NCBI GenBank assembly: GCA_946902985.2 | Contig: OX336397.1 | Location: 149,661,890 to 149,725,889 of the forward strand | Length of the DNA stretch: 64,000 nt | Direction of reading: 5' to 3' | Source of the DNA: Meconema thalassinum | Lineage: Eukaryota > Arthropoda > Insecta > Orthoptera > Tettigoniidae | Part shown: positions 34,758 to 46,034 of the stretch, in pieces | Numbering within the stretch: the stretch's first letter is position 1 | How the letters are laid out: the number at the start of each line of letters is the position of its first letter | Position numbers and translations under genes: made by a program | The notes under the pieces: generated by a model | Seen by the model: the letters and a program-made list of their open reading frames with translations, nothing else | Databases searched by the model: none | Told to the model about the DNA's origin: nothing

Positions 34758-36377
34758 CCTTTATATATATAATTCTTCGACACGTGTGTATGTGATTGAA
34801 CTCCTCCTAAATGGCTGGACAGAATTTGATGAGTTTTTTTTAATGTATATTAGAGTGGGTCTCTGTATGTTTTAGATTCACAATGTGACCCGGTAGGTGG
34901 AACGAACACTATTTTAGAACCTCAATTTACACACAATTTTAGAACCACAAAAGGCAGTCATAAACAGTCGTCATCGAAACCGCTACCTTTATTGGAAGCC
35001 GAAGTCATTGGACTATTTGTTTCTGCACGCTAGAGCCACCTGGATACAACCTGTCCAACTACCGCCATACCTTATACTTCGCCCGTGGCGGAAAGTTATG
35101 TTTTGTACCATAGGTGGCGGTGATGTCGAATTCTTCTGTTTGTCTCTGCACGTTAGAGCGTTTCAACAAAGTCCCGTATGCGTTCATATACCATTCATCC
35201 GATTACGATGAAACTTGGGGTGAGATGTTGAGTGCACTCCAGGAAAGGTTTCTGCCTTAGTAAGTCCATTTTAGAATAGGTAGCGCACGAGTAGTTTCAA
35301 GAAATGAGCGACGACGCGGGAAGCGTTTCAAAAAAGTCCCGCATGTGTTCAAATACCATTCGCCCGATAGCGATGACACTTGGTTGAGATGTCGTGTACA
35401 CTCCAGGGAAGGCCTCTGGATTAGTAAATCCACTTTACAATAGGTAGCGCACGAGTAGATTCAACAAATGAGCGACGACGCTCGAAGTTTTAAACAAAGT
35501 TCCGTATGCGTGCATATACCATTCATCCAATTGCAATGAAATTTGGGTGAGATGTTGGGTACACTCCAAGGAAGGTTTCTGGCTCAGTAAATCATTTTAC
35601 AGTAGGTAGCGCACGAATAGATTCAACAAATGAGCAACGTCGTGCGAAAGGTTTCAACAAAGTCCCGAATGCGTTAATATACCATTCGTCCGATAGAGAT
35701 GAAACTTGGGTGAGATGTTGTGTACACTCCAGGGAAGGCTTTTGGCTTAGTAAATCCATTTTAGAATAGGTAGCGCACGAATAGATTCAACAAATGAGCG
35801 ACAACGCGAGAAGCGTTTCCACAAAGTCCCGTATACGTTCATATACCATTCGTCGATTGCGGTGAAACTTGGGTGATATGTTGTATACATTCCAGGGAAG
35901 GCTTCTGACTTAGTAAATCCATTTTACAGTAGGTAGCGCGCGAGTAGATTCATCAAATGAGCGATGGCGCGCGAATCGTTTCAAAAAAGTCCCGTATGCA
36001 TTCATATACCATTAATCCGATTGCGATGAAACTTTGGTGAGTTGTTGTGTACACTTATGTGAAGATTTCTAACTTAGTACATCCATTTCACAGTTAGTAG
36101 TGCACGAGTAGATTCAACACGTGAGTGACAGTGCACGAAACATTTAAACAGAATCCCGTATGCGTCATATGCCATTCATCCGATTGCGATGAAACTTTGG
36201 TGAGTTGTTGTGCACGCTCCCACGAATGTTTCTAGTTTAGTAAATCCATTTCACGATAGTTTAGAGGCAGTTAACGGAAATTGAAAAAAATGTGTATTCA
36301 AAAGCACCTCAAGAAACGAAATTACGACGCCAACATATTCTTTGATTGGCATTGCAACGCATGTCGGGTACAGCTTG
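34758..36377 (+). mobile_element. Helitron-like non-autonomous element, unit 1
   Basis: It begins CCTTTATATATATAATTCTT then ACTCCTCCTAAATGGCTGG, and ends GCAACGCATGTCGGGTACAG followed by CTTG (a degraded CTRR). The 5' 400 bp match the split Helitron at 2903. The centre is a tandem array (35150-36240). It has no Rep/helicase. The next unit starts two bases later. Confidence 0.6.
35150..36240 (+). repeat. tandem array, 7 copies of about 163 bp
   Basis: The repeat core GTTTCAACAAAGTCCCGTATG, then CATATACCATTCATCCGATT, recurs near 35158, 35319, 35483, 35649, 35812, 35977 and 36139. The copies are diverged. Each also carries GTAGCGCACGAGTAGATTCA and AAATGAGCGACG. Confidence 0.85.
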
Positions 36378-36379
36378 TA

Positions 36380-37987
36380 TCTTTATATACATAATTCTTC
36401 GACAAGTGTGTATGTGACTTAACTCCTCCTAAATGGCTGGACCGATTTTGATGAATTGTTTTTATTTGTATTAGAGTGTTTCAGAATTTGACCCGGTAAG
36501 TGGAATGAATACAATTTTAGCACCACAATTTACACAAAATTTTAGAACAACAACATACAGTCACAAAAACAGTCGTCATGGAAACCGCTAGCCTTAGTGA
36601 AATCTGAAGTCTTTGGACTGTTTGTCTCTGCACGTTAGAGCCACCTGTTTGCAATCTGTTCAAATACCGCCATACCTTACACTCCGCCCATGGCGGAAAG
36701 TTATTTTTTGTACCATAGGTGGCGGTGATGTCGAATTCTTCAGTTTGTCTCTGTACGTTAAAGCGTTTCAACAAGGTACCGTATGTGTTCATATACCATT
36801 AATCCGATTGCGATGGAACTTGGATGAGATGTTGTGTACACTCCAGGGAAGGCTTTTGTCTTAGTAAATCTATTTTACAATAGGTAGTGCACGAGTATAT
36901 TCAACAAATGAGCGACGACGCACGAAGCGTTTCAACAAAATCCCGTATAAGTTTATATACCATTCATCGATTGCGATGAAACTTTGATGAGTTGTGTACA
37001 CTTACGTGAAGGTTTCTAACATAGTAAGTTCATTTCACAGGAGGTAGAGCACGAGTAGATTCAACAAATGAGTGACAGCGAACGAATCGTTTAAAAAATC
37101 CTGTATGCGTTCATATACCATTCGTCCGATTACGATGAAACTTGGATGAGATGTTGCGTACACCCTAAGGAAGGTTTCTGGCTTAATAAATCAATTTTAC
37201 AATAGGTAACGCACGAGTAGATTCAACAAATGAGCGACGGCACGTGAATCGTTTCAAAAAAGTACCGTATGCGTTCATATACCATTCATCCGATTGCGAT
37301 GAAACTTTGGTGAATTGTTGTATACACTCCAGGAAAGGTTTCTGGCTTAGTAAATCCATTTTACAATAGGTAGCGCACGAGTAGATTCAATAAATGAGCG
37401 ATGACACGCGAATCGTTTCAACAAAGTCCCGTATGCGTTCATATGCCATTCATCCGATTGCGATGGAAATTTGATGAATCGTTGAGTACACTCCAGAGAA
37501 GGTTTCAGACATGGAAAATCTATTTTACAATACGTAGCGCATGTGTAGATTCAACAAATGTGTGACGGAACGTGAATCGTTTAAAAAAATTCCGTATGCG
37601 TTCATATGCCTGTCATCCGATTGCGATGAAACTTTGATGAGTTGTTGTGTACACGCCAGGGAAGGTCTTCAACTTCGTAATTCCATTTGACAATATTGGT
37701 AGCGCACGAGTAGATGCAACAAATGAGTGACGACGTGCGAAGTGTTTCAACAAAATCCCGTATGCGTTCATATACTATTCATTGATTGCGATGAAACTTG
37801 GACGAGTTGTTGTGCACGCTCCCACGAATGTTTGTAGATTAGTAAGTCCATTTCACGATAGTTTAGCGGCAGTCAACGGAAATGGAAACAAATATTGTTT
37901 ATCCAAAAGCACTTCAAGAAACAAAATTACAACGCCAACACTTTATTTGATTGGTATTGCAACGCATGCCGGGTACAGCTTGTATAT
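36380..37987 (+). mobile_element. Helitron-like non-autonomous element, unit 2 (head to tail with unit 1)
   Basis: It begins TCTTTATATACATAATTCTT and ends AACGCATGCCGGGTACAGCT then TG. Overall order is the same as unit 1: promoter-distal head, the block CATACCTTACACTCCGCCCA, seven tandem repeats, then AGCGGCAGTCAACGGAAATG and the end. Only the two bases TA lie between units. Confidence 0.6.
36755..37850 (+). repeat. tandem array in unit 2, 7 copies of about 163 bp
   Basis: The core recurs near 36762, 36928, 37087, 37248, 37413, 37577 and 37741. Monomer sequence, spacing and number match the array in unit 1. Confidence 0.85.
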
Positions 37988-38109
37988 TATAGAATTCACC
38001 GCACCACATAACAATATATCAACATAGGCCCCACGTTTAACAGAAAAATCATATCAATACCCATTAAAATATATATTATTCTTAACTTTGTTCAAACATA
38101 ATATTGAGT

Positions 38110-38136
38110 TTCATATATATATATATATATATATAT
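38110..38136. repeat. (AT)n microsatellite
   Basis: An uninterrupted AT run inside AT-rich sequence between the Helitron pair and the SINE. Confidence 0.8.
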
Positions 38137-38197
38137 TTCCTTAAATTTCCTGCTGTACCGTTATATCTCATTTAAACCACATATATGAGAGATAGTT

Positions 38198-38524
38198 AAG
38201 CCTCCGTGGCTTAGGCGGCAGCACGCCGGCCTCTCACCGCTGGGTCCGTGGTTCAAATCCCTGTCACTCCATGTGAGATCTGTGCTGGACAAAACGGAGG
38301 CACACAGGTTTTTCTCCGGGTACTCCGGTTTTCCCTGTCAAAATTTCATTCCAGCAACACTCTCCACTATCATTTCATTTCATCTGTCATTCATTTAATC
38401 ATTGCCCCAGAGGAGTGCGTCAGGCCTCGGCAGCCGGCACAGTTCATATTCTCGCCGCTAGATGGGGGCTTCATTCATTCCATTCCTGACCCGGTCGGAG
38501 ACTGGAAGCAGGCTGTGGATTTTC
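38198..38524 (+). repeat. tRNA-derived SINE (family B), copy 2, with target duplication
   Basis: A-box region GCCTCCGTGGCTTAGGCGGC and B box GTGGTTCAAATCC are followed by the same body as the copies at 13557 and 54761, ending GGCTGTGGATTTTC. Flanks 38183-38197 and 38525-38539 are a 15-bp target duplication with one mismatch (ATATGAGAGATAGTT / ATATGAGTGATAGTT). Confidence 0.9.
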
Positions 38525-38539
38525 ATATGAGTGATAGTT

Positions 38540-39003
38540 GCTTTATGCTATACAATAAATGAATCACATGAACCCAAGTAGAGGTTTTAGGCTACACTGA
38601 AATACTGTATTTAGAGCATGTGCATTAGGTGTAGCTGTAGTAGGCTATATTATAATCCAGTATTGAAACCACATGTATCAAGTTATGGTGGTAATATTCT
38701 ATGTTGTAATGTTGAAATCCTATACAGAACCTATGTGTACCTTTCTAGAAGACATTTCTCCCCAATATGTACTGTACTTCTCTAGAAAGCATGGCTATCC
38801 AAAGGTCCTTCTCCAAAAGGCCTCTCTACCCGAGGCGTTCTTCTCTACAAATCCTGCCTACCTAATGAGTGCGTCTTAAGACCTGTCCACCCAATGTGTA
38901 CTTCTTTGAAAGTCCTGGCTAACCACTACACGATCTCACTCTCCAATATGTACGTCTTAACCTGAACCCAAAACTCCCTCCTTGAAAAATTCAACGTGCT
39001 TAC
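38540..39003. other. no gene or element recognised
   Basis: Unique-looking sequence. The open frame 38673-38879 shows no recognisable domain. Confidence 0.5.
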
Positions 39004-42000
39004 TGTACCCGATACCTATTTTAGGCTATCGGCTACGCCAGCTGACATTAAGCTGTAGTTGAGGTTTTGGAAAGCAAGCAGACAAGATAGCGCATCGATC
39101 GCGTCAAGAAGAAAGCCAAGATGACGTAGGAGGTCAAGAATCAAGGAGGCATTGAAATCTGTGAGAAGATAGAATTATTAATAAAGATGTGAAGCTTTAT
39201 TGAAATATATATGGGATTATAATAAGTTAAAACAACTTAGAAGAGTATATATGACATACATTATATGTGGAAATAATTTTATGGAAATAAGTTATTGTAT
39301 AACAGAACAGCCGAGAGGAGTCGGGTTCGAGACTATCTTCGTGACGTAGGAGCACTGTAGTGGGGAGAATTAGCCACGTGCCGCACGGAGCTCATAAGCT
39401 GGAACACAGCGCTAGGCAATTCAGTTGGGCTCTATGAGAAGAGCAGTACAGAGCAGCTCCATAGCACAGCGAGACGGGCATTGAAGGTCACGCAACACAC
39501 GTAAACCGTCACGGCAAGTGTAGGCGACATTTCTCGCATCACCGAGCAACAGAGGCCGCGCGGGTCGTTGATACAGGCGACCTAGCCGAGAAGACAATTA
39601 TAGATAGCCGGGGTATTTCAAAACCACACTGATCGCATATGAAGACTTTATTTCAAGCTTCATTTCGACGTTGTTCGAACACAGGCTTTCACATACAACC
39701 TTATAACCATGCTGTTATATAATACATTCAAACGACTTTTTACTATTTCAAGTAAACTGAATGTTTAGCATAGGCTCTGATGAACATTACAGCGTGCATA
39801 TATAAGATTTTTATCTTATACAATTTTCATGGATTACATATTACAGACAGATACAGGGTGTATCGTAATCATGAACACTATCTAGTAAAAATTTTATTTT
39901 ACTCAAGTAGAACTTTGCAGTAAGTTGAGAGAGGACTTACAATTCTCAAACTGAACATTTATCGGAACAGTGGCGTATATTAGAAGAAGAGTAGGGGGTC
40001 CGCTGTTACCATGAACCTTTCGAGAAGGAGTTGGACGATATCCGCTATGGGTAATTCGAGGTTCAACATGATCGAGTAAACGTGAATAGAGACAAGATGG
40101 CACCACAGAGCGATGGATTCGGTTCCTGACGAGAGGAGTCCAACAGCTGATTCGCTTGGGATTTCGAAGGAAATCGTCATTTCATGGATGAAATGATATT
40201 CACGCCGATCTTACGAGAAATCTTTAGGTAGGGAAAAACGACGATCTTGGAAATTATATTACAACTGATAATGAAAGGTATTGTAAGAGTTCTATCTACC
40301 TGATTCGATTATTTTCATGAATACTGGGCACACATGTATATTTTTCTAATAGGAGTGATTTGATTATTAAGACATGGTTTGAATTTATATACTTCGAATT
40401 TGCTAGAATATGGAGTGACCATATGATATGGCAGGCATCATTATTCGATATTCTCACCGTTGTTTGACTTTATTAAGAAGATGTTTGGTCTTATAGACAT
40501 TTTTCCAGCTAGGATATTTCTCATGGATAGTTTTTTTTGTGTAACGAGTATTTCGAACTCGTGATCTGCAGTTGATTATCAGAAACTACTTCGTCAGTTC
40601 ATTGCATACTAGCGAGTGTGTATTATTCATCAGTAGGGATTTTTTTTCCATTGGATTGTTTGGAGATATTAAGAAGTTATTCACTTTAGTGAATGAACGT
40701 CGCTTTTATATGACAACTAGAAACTTGTTGATTCCTTTCTAGTACATTCACTCATATAGCCTACGAGGTGGGGTCCTTCGTATTTATACGATTGTATGGT
40801 GGCTACTCACCTTACCCACCGTTTAGGGAACTATCATCCAAGTCGACGGGGCGAGGTCCTTCGTATTTATACGATTGCACGGTGGTTACACATCTTACTC
40901 GCCATTGAGGAACTCATTTTATCATCCGAATGTACACGAGATGTAAGTGAATTAAACAAGGAACTACTAGTCACATATCAGTCGAGATTTTGTTAAATAA
41001 AGTAACGATAAATGTCAACAGGATTGCATTTAGTAATTCTTGTTTGCCAATCCAATATTTTGTTGCTATACTCTTTTGAGAGTAATTTCAGTTTAACAGC
41101 TATTACAGCTGATGCTTTGATGATTTTTTATAATTGTGTTTGATACCTTTGAGAAGGATTTAAAGTAATTTAATCTTGTAAGATTAATCATTAATGGTCA
41201 TAATTATTTTAAGGCAGATCAGTATTGCAGATTTTGATGTGAGAGATTATAGCACATTGGTGTTTTTCTACGATGTGAATTATGAAACTTGTGAAAGAGA
41301 ATTTATGTTATTTGAAAGCAAATATTAAATTACTGAAGTAATGTTTTTCCAATTGTTTAAGAAGTTGTCTAGATATGATCAGAGTAATTACAGTCATTGG
41401 AGATTATGTGCGTTAATAATTTGAAGCCATTTATATATTTTGTAGATCATGCAACGTGGTTAAATGAAGTTTGTGATAGGCATTTTGTGGAATTTGCCAT
41501 TTGATAGTTGCAACGTTGATAATGTATTTTGAAGCGGACATGAGGTCGTCGTACCCAGTCTAGCGTATTTGTTGAGATTCATGCTGTATGTGCTGAATAT
41601 TTATGGAGTTTTGTAGCAATTCTTATATTCAAATGTGATATTTGGAATATTGAAGAAATATAATGTCGTTGTGGATAGTTAGATCCAACGTGATGTCGTG
41701 GAGACAATAATATTTTTGGCATGATAATTAAATACGAGATATAACTTGGAAGTAATAAAACTGTAAGGCAACGTTCTATAAACCATATTAAACAATTAGT
41801 TAGGAAATTAAACAAATAAATAAAGTTGATAATACAAGATTTTCTGAAAATAATAATTAATGAAATAATAATCTGAGATTTAAGCATATTAACGATCTGA
41901 CCTAATGAAATAAAAATCAGAATGACTAGATGAAATAATAATAAGTTAAATAACCAGATGATTGAAATTTAAATAAGTTGATAAATTAAATTTTGAAATA

Positions 42001-43099
42001 AATCGATGAATTAAATAAGTGGATGAATTAAAGATTGAATTAATTAAACTGATTGAAATGAATTATTAGACGATTGTAATGATGATGAATAACTGAATTA
42101 GAAGGTGATGATTAATTAAAGAAGCTGATGATTAATGAATGTTTATGGAATTAAATAAATTTAATTGAGAGATGATTCGAAGGAATTGCAACTTAAAATG
42201 TGAATTTAAATGATGTAATGGTGATAAATTAACGATTCTGACAGGAATATTTGGAATTTTGAAGTGAGAATTAATGTAAGAAATATTTAATTTGATAATA
42301 ATGATGAGGATGACCAATGAGAATTTGAATTTTCTGTAATTCACAGATAAGAGATTAATGACGATGTAAATAATGTAAATTAATTAGTAAATGTTTGGGA
42401 ACATTTGATTAACATGTTCTACGTTCAAATTATACCATGCAAACCATAATTTATGTGATATTTAACATGAGTGATTATTATATGTGTATGTTTAGGCAGA
42501 TTAGTAACTAAATTAAATCCACATTGATGTTAAATTAAAGAGAATTAGGTCTCAGGTTTCACAAATGTCAGTGACGAAAGACATAGTGCGACAGTGATCC
42601 TGAGAACCCAAGAGAACTTTATACATTTTTCTTGTTATGTGGATAAAATTAATTTTGCATTAGAAAGGAGATGGTTCGATTTTTGGACAATTTAACTTTG
42701 CATTCGACCATACTCTTAGGTAGGAATTATATTTAAAATGTCTGTCTGACTATCAAAGTAAAATAAATTTGTTTTTATCTTAGTTGTGATCTGATGATGG
42801 TGTGATGTTCCTTTTTCTTTCCTTGTCTTGAGTAAGGCTTATCCGGAAAGGAAGTGGTTTTGCTAGGAATTCAGTTGATGGCGCCCATTTATATTTGAAT
42901 TATTTTTATTAACTTAAGCCCGTAACGACCCTAGAGATACTTTGTCTCGTGAAACCCACTGCTTTTTCAAGAACTCAGCTGAATTTCCGACACATTCCTT
43001 ATTTGACTAGAGGTTCATTTAACTCCGCTCTGTCCTGGAACTCCAGGGATGTGATGTTATAGCAGATGGGTCATCGCATCCCCAGGACGAACGGGTACA
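39004..43099 (+). repeat. left 4.1-kb LTR of the young element
   Basis: It starts TGTACCCGATACC and ends AACGGGTACA. It holds a possible TATA (GAGTATATATGACATAC, near 39245) and an arthropod-type initiator (AATTCAGTTGGG, near 39420), both inferred. A roughly 95-bp internal duplication sits near 40770-40930 (GGTCCTTCGTATTTATACGA twice). The 3' half is very AT-rich. Its short ORFs occur in both LTRs but have no recognisable domains. Confidence 0.85.
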
Positions 43100-43405
43100 G
43101 AGAGAGAGGGAGAATTGGCTTTATCCAACTAGTGGGGCTTTTCGATTTTGTTAATTCGATGGAATCACATCAGATTTAGATTACTGAGAGATTGATCTCA
43201 AGTTCATTTAAGTGTGTTACAAAATTTATTATACTTAGTCAGACAATGTACTTGTGTGCCCAATCCAGTGTTCATGTTAATCGTATTAGTAATATCATGT
43301 TAGTTATAAGATATTTTTCCCTATACCCAAGTGAATGCAGGAATTGAGACATTGTGATGTGTTGTTGTCTAACGTCTCTATATAATTCTATATTGAAATA
43401 TAATT

Positions 43406-45877
43406 ATGTTGCCAGAGGATTTAGCGAAGGTGTTAGGAGAGTTACAGACGGGTATGTCTGGAATTGCAGAAACCATTTCTAAGATGGAAACTGAAGTTAA
43501 AGAACAAATTAATAATTCAGAAGCTAGATTAGAAGCTAAATGTAAAGAGAATGTACAAGCATTGCAAACTAGTAGTGAAGAAAATTTGAAATTATTGCAG
43601 TCAACTAGTGAAGATAATTTAAAATCGTTAGAGACTAGGCTACAATCTAGTACTGAAGAAAACTTAAAATTATTGCAGTCAAATAGCAAAGATGAGTTGA
43701 TGTTGTTAGAAACAAGGTTACAGTCAAATAGTGAAGCTAACTTGAAAGATAACTTTAAATCGTTGGAAGAGAAATTACAGTCTCGTAGTGAAGAAACTAA
43801 TACTGAATTAGAAAATAAGTTAACCAGATTAGAGAATAGTTTAACTTTAAAGAATAATGAGATGTTGAAAACTTTACAATTAGACATAATTGCAGTAAAC
43901 ATGAAAGGAGAGGAAAATGTTCAGATATTAAGGAAAAATATTATCGAGTTGGAAAATAGAGGGGAAGAAAATATTTTTACTTTAAGAACAGACGTTATGA
44001 CCATACAGAAAGACATTAAGTCAGATGTATCGAAGTTGAGATTCGACATCGATGGTTTAGTGGCAGATGTAGGAAAAATTCAAGATTGGTCTACCGAAGT
44101 ATCTTTCGAGACTAAGATTAAGAGTCTAGAAACGAATCTAGGTAACGAAATAAAAGATTTGAAGACAGTAATTGGGACCATTAAAGATGAAGTCTTGGGA
44201 GAGGTCAATTCTAATATAAAGTCGTTAGAAAATCAATTGCAGAAGGATATTAGAAAGATAGACGACGATATAGAGCAAAAGGTTAACGAAAACTTAACTT
44301 TATTTAAAAATAGAGTCGGAGCAATTGTTGAAGAACGATATAATGAGGTCGATGCCGAAGCAAAAGAGAAACGTGACGGGTTAGATGAAAAATTAATCGC
44401 AGGTATGGCAAACTTAGAAGTTAGGTTTACGGAAAGCAAGGAAGCGATGAAATTAGATTCAACACTATTTAGAACAGATGTTGATCTGTTGAAAGAACAA
44501 GTCGCGTTAGTGAAGAACACGTGCGAAGGAAAGATTGACAAGTTGAGGAACGATCTAGACGAAAGTAACAGGACGCAGGATGTTACATCGTTAGATGAGT
44601 TGAAGACTCAGGTCAAGAGATTAGCAGAAGACAGGGTGACTAAACTAGAAACCATAGTTAACAGTTTTACCAGTCATAATGTAACATCAGGGGAAACATT
44701 GATGAATCAGACAGCGATAGACCGCAGTATGACAAATCAAGACACGAGCATGGTAGAAGACCGTCAAATGCAACCGAATGTGACATTCGAAAGGGTCAGT
44801 TCAACCCCTCAGGAGAATCCAAGTTCGAGTAGGAGTACGTTAGGTCCAAGTGAACGATACTCAGGTCCAGTCACAATTATAAGGAACCTAGATGACAAAC
44901 CGAGAAAGTTTTCGGGAAATACAGGAGTTACACCAGTAGAATTTCTGCGAGATATTCGAGACTACATGGCGGAACACAGGGTAGCCAAAGAAAGAGAGCT
45001 AAGGATAGTAGAACGCGCCTTAGATGGATCTGCACTTACGTGGTTTAGAGCGTTCAGAAGCAACTTTGCGAACATGGAGCAATTTGCCATGGCTTTCTTG
45101 AGGAGATTCTGGAGTGCCGAGGATCAACTCAACGTAAGAGCGGAGATGTACTCTAAACGCTATTCTACGTCACATCCGACGCATTACGCCAACTACTTCA
45201 CGTCACAACTGGCTAAATTACAGTTCCTTATTCCTCCATTGCCAGAAGAAGAGCTTTTGCAAGCTATAGCGCGACAGTTACCGATAGAGGTACAGCGATC
45301 TCTGATAGCATCGGGAGCCAATACGCTGGAACATTATGATGACATATTGAGGCGATTGGATTATACGAGCGCACAGGTTACACCTAGAAGTAATAGGAAC
45401 GACAACAGAAACACGCAAGAAGTAAATGCGGTAGTCGTGGACAATGCAGCTCAAACGGACAGAAGGGATTACTGGGAAAACCGACGGAACGATGGGAATC
45501 GAGGAAACATCCGTAACGCAAGAGGAAATGATCGATATAGAGGACCATATGAAAGGCCATACGATCAAGAAGCGAGAGATAACCGGTATAGGAATTATAA
45601 CCAAAATTCCAGGTATCAGGACAGGAATCGGTATAATAACAGATATCGGGGAAGGAATAACTGGAACCAAGGTCAACAGTTTAATAGAAACGACCGACAG
45701 GAAGGCCGAAGAAACGATCCTAACGACAGAAGGGAAAATCGTGGACATGAAAGTTCAAGACAAGAGGATAGACAGCCTAGTGCACCACTCGAAGAGACAG
45801 TGAGAGATGTCAATCGAGCCAGCACGAGTGAAGACAGAAGGAATAAACGTCAGAATAACACAGAATCAAGGTGTTAA
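43406..45877 (+). CDS. intact Gag-like protein, coiled coil plus capsid-like domain plus Arg/Asn/Gly tail
   Basis: The 823-codon protein starts MLPEDLAKVLGELQTGMSG. Residues about 15-430 form a long charged coiled coil with repeats near 11 residues (SSEENLKLLQS, TSEDNLKSLETRLQS, STEENLKLLQS). Residues about 500-655 resemble a retrotransposon Gag capsid domain: TPVEFLRDIRDYM, ALTWFRAFRSN, FLRRFWSAEDQLNVRAEMYS and HYANYFTSQLAKLQFL. Residues 660-823 are low-complexity and rich in Arg, Asn, Tyr and Gly (RYRGRNNWNQGQQFNRND). They lack a CCHC knuckle, so RNA binding probably relies on this basic tail. No protease, RT or integrase motif is present. The broken gag at 15611 is homologous throughout. 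It presumably assembles particles around element RNA and depends on enzymes from another element. The start is the first ATG in a leader that begins about 300 bp after the LTR. Confidence 0.8.
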   Translation: MLPEDLAKVLGELQTGMSGIAETISKMETEVKEQINNSEARLEAKCKENVQALQTSSEENLKLLQSTSEDNLKSLETRLQSSTEENLKLLQSNSKDELMLLETRLQSNSEANLKDNFKSLEEKLQSRSEETNTELENKLTRLENSLTLKNNEMLKTLQLDIIAVNMKGEENVQILRKNIIELENRGEENIFTLRTDVMTIQKDIKSDVSKLRFDIDGLVADVGKIQDWSTEVSFETKIKSLETNLGNEIKDLKTVIGTIKDEVLGEVNSNIKSLENQLQKDIRKIDDDIEQKVNENLTLFKNRVGAIVEERYNEVDAEAKEKRDGLDEKLIAGMANLEVRFTESKEAMKLDSTLFRTDVDLLKEQVALVKNTCEGKIDKLRNDLDESNRTQDVTSLDELKTQVKRLAEDRVTKLETIVNSFTSHNVTSGETLMNQTAIDRSMTNQDTSMVEDRQMQPNVTFERVSSTPQENPSSSRSTLGPSERYSGPVTIIRNLDDKPRKFSGNTGVTPVEFLRDIRDYMAEHRVAKERELRIVERALDGSALTWFRAFRSNFANMEQFAMAFLRRFWSAEDQLNVRAEMYSKRYSTSHPTHYANYFTSQLAKLQFLIPPLPEEELLQAIARQLPIEVQRSLIASGANTLEHYDDILRRLDYTSAQVTPRSNRNDNRNTQEVNAVVVDNAAQTDRRDYWENRRNDGNRGNIRNARGNDRYRGPYERPYDQEARDNRYRNYNQNSRYQDRNRYNNRYRGRNNWNQGQQFNRNDRQEGRRNDPNDRRENRGHESSRQEDRQPSAPLEETVRDVNRASTSEDRRNKRQNNTESRC

Positions 45878-46023
45878 TCATTGGAAGTCATCATTATAGA
45901 GAGTCAGAAAGTACCATCATGCTGAGTAAAGGAAATTGTAGAGCTATCGTGTACATGTATAATATATTGAATGCCTGAGAGTGTATTTTTTTTTCTCAAT
46001 CCTGATAAAAAAAATAGGAGATG

Positions 46024-46034
46024 TACGGGAGAGA
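46024..46034 (+). promoter_or_regulatory. candidate polypurine tract
   Basis: ACGGGAGAGA lies directly before the TG of the right LTR, with an A-rich stretch (AAAAAAAATAGGAGA) just upstream. Confidence 0.5.

Noticed and set aside
35150..37850. CRISPR-like regular spacing
   Set aside because: The whole 163-bp monomer is repeated, there are no unique spacers, and the genome is eukaryotic.
39903..42344. Several short ORFs repeated exactly in both 4.1-kb LTRs
   Set aside because: Their duplication reflects LTR identity. None has a recognisable domain or favourable start context, and they fall on both strands of AT-rich DNA.
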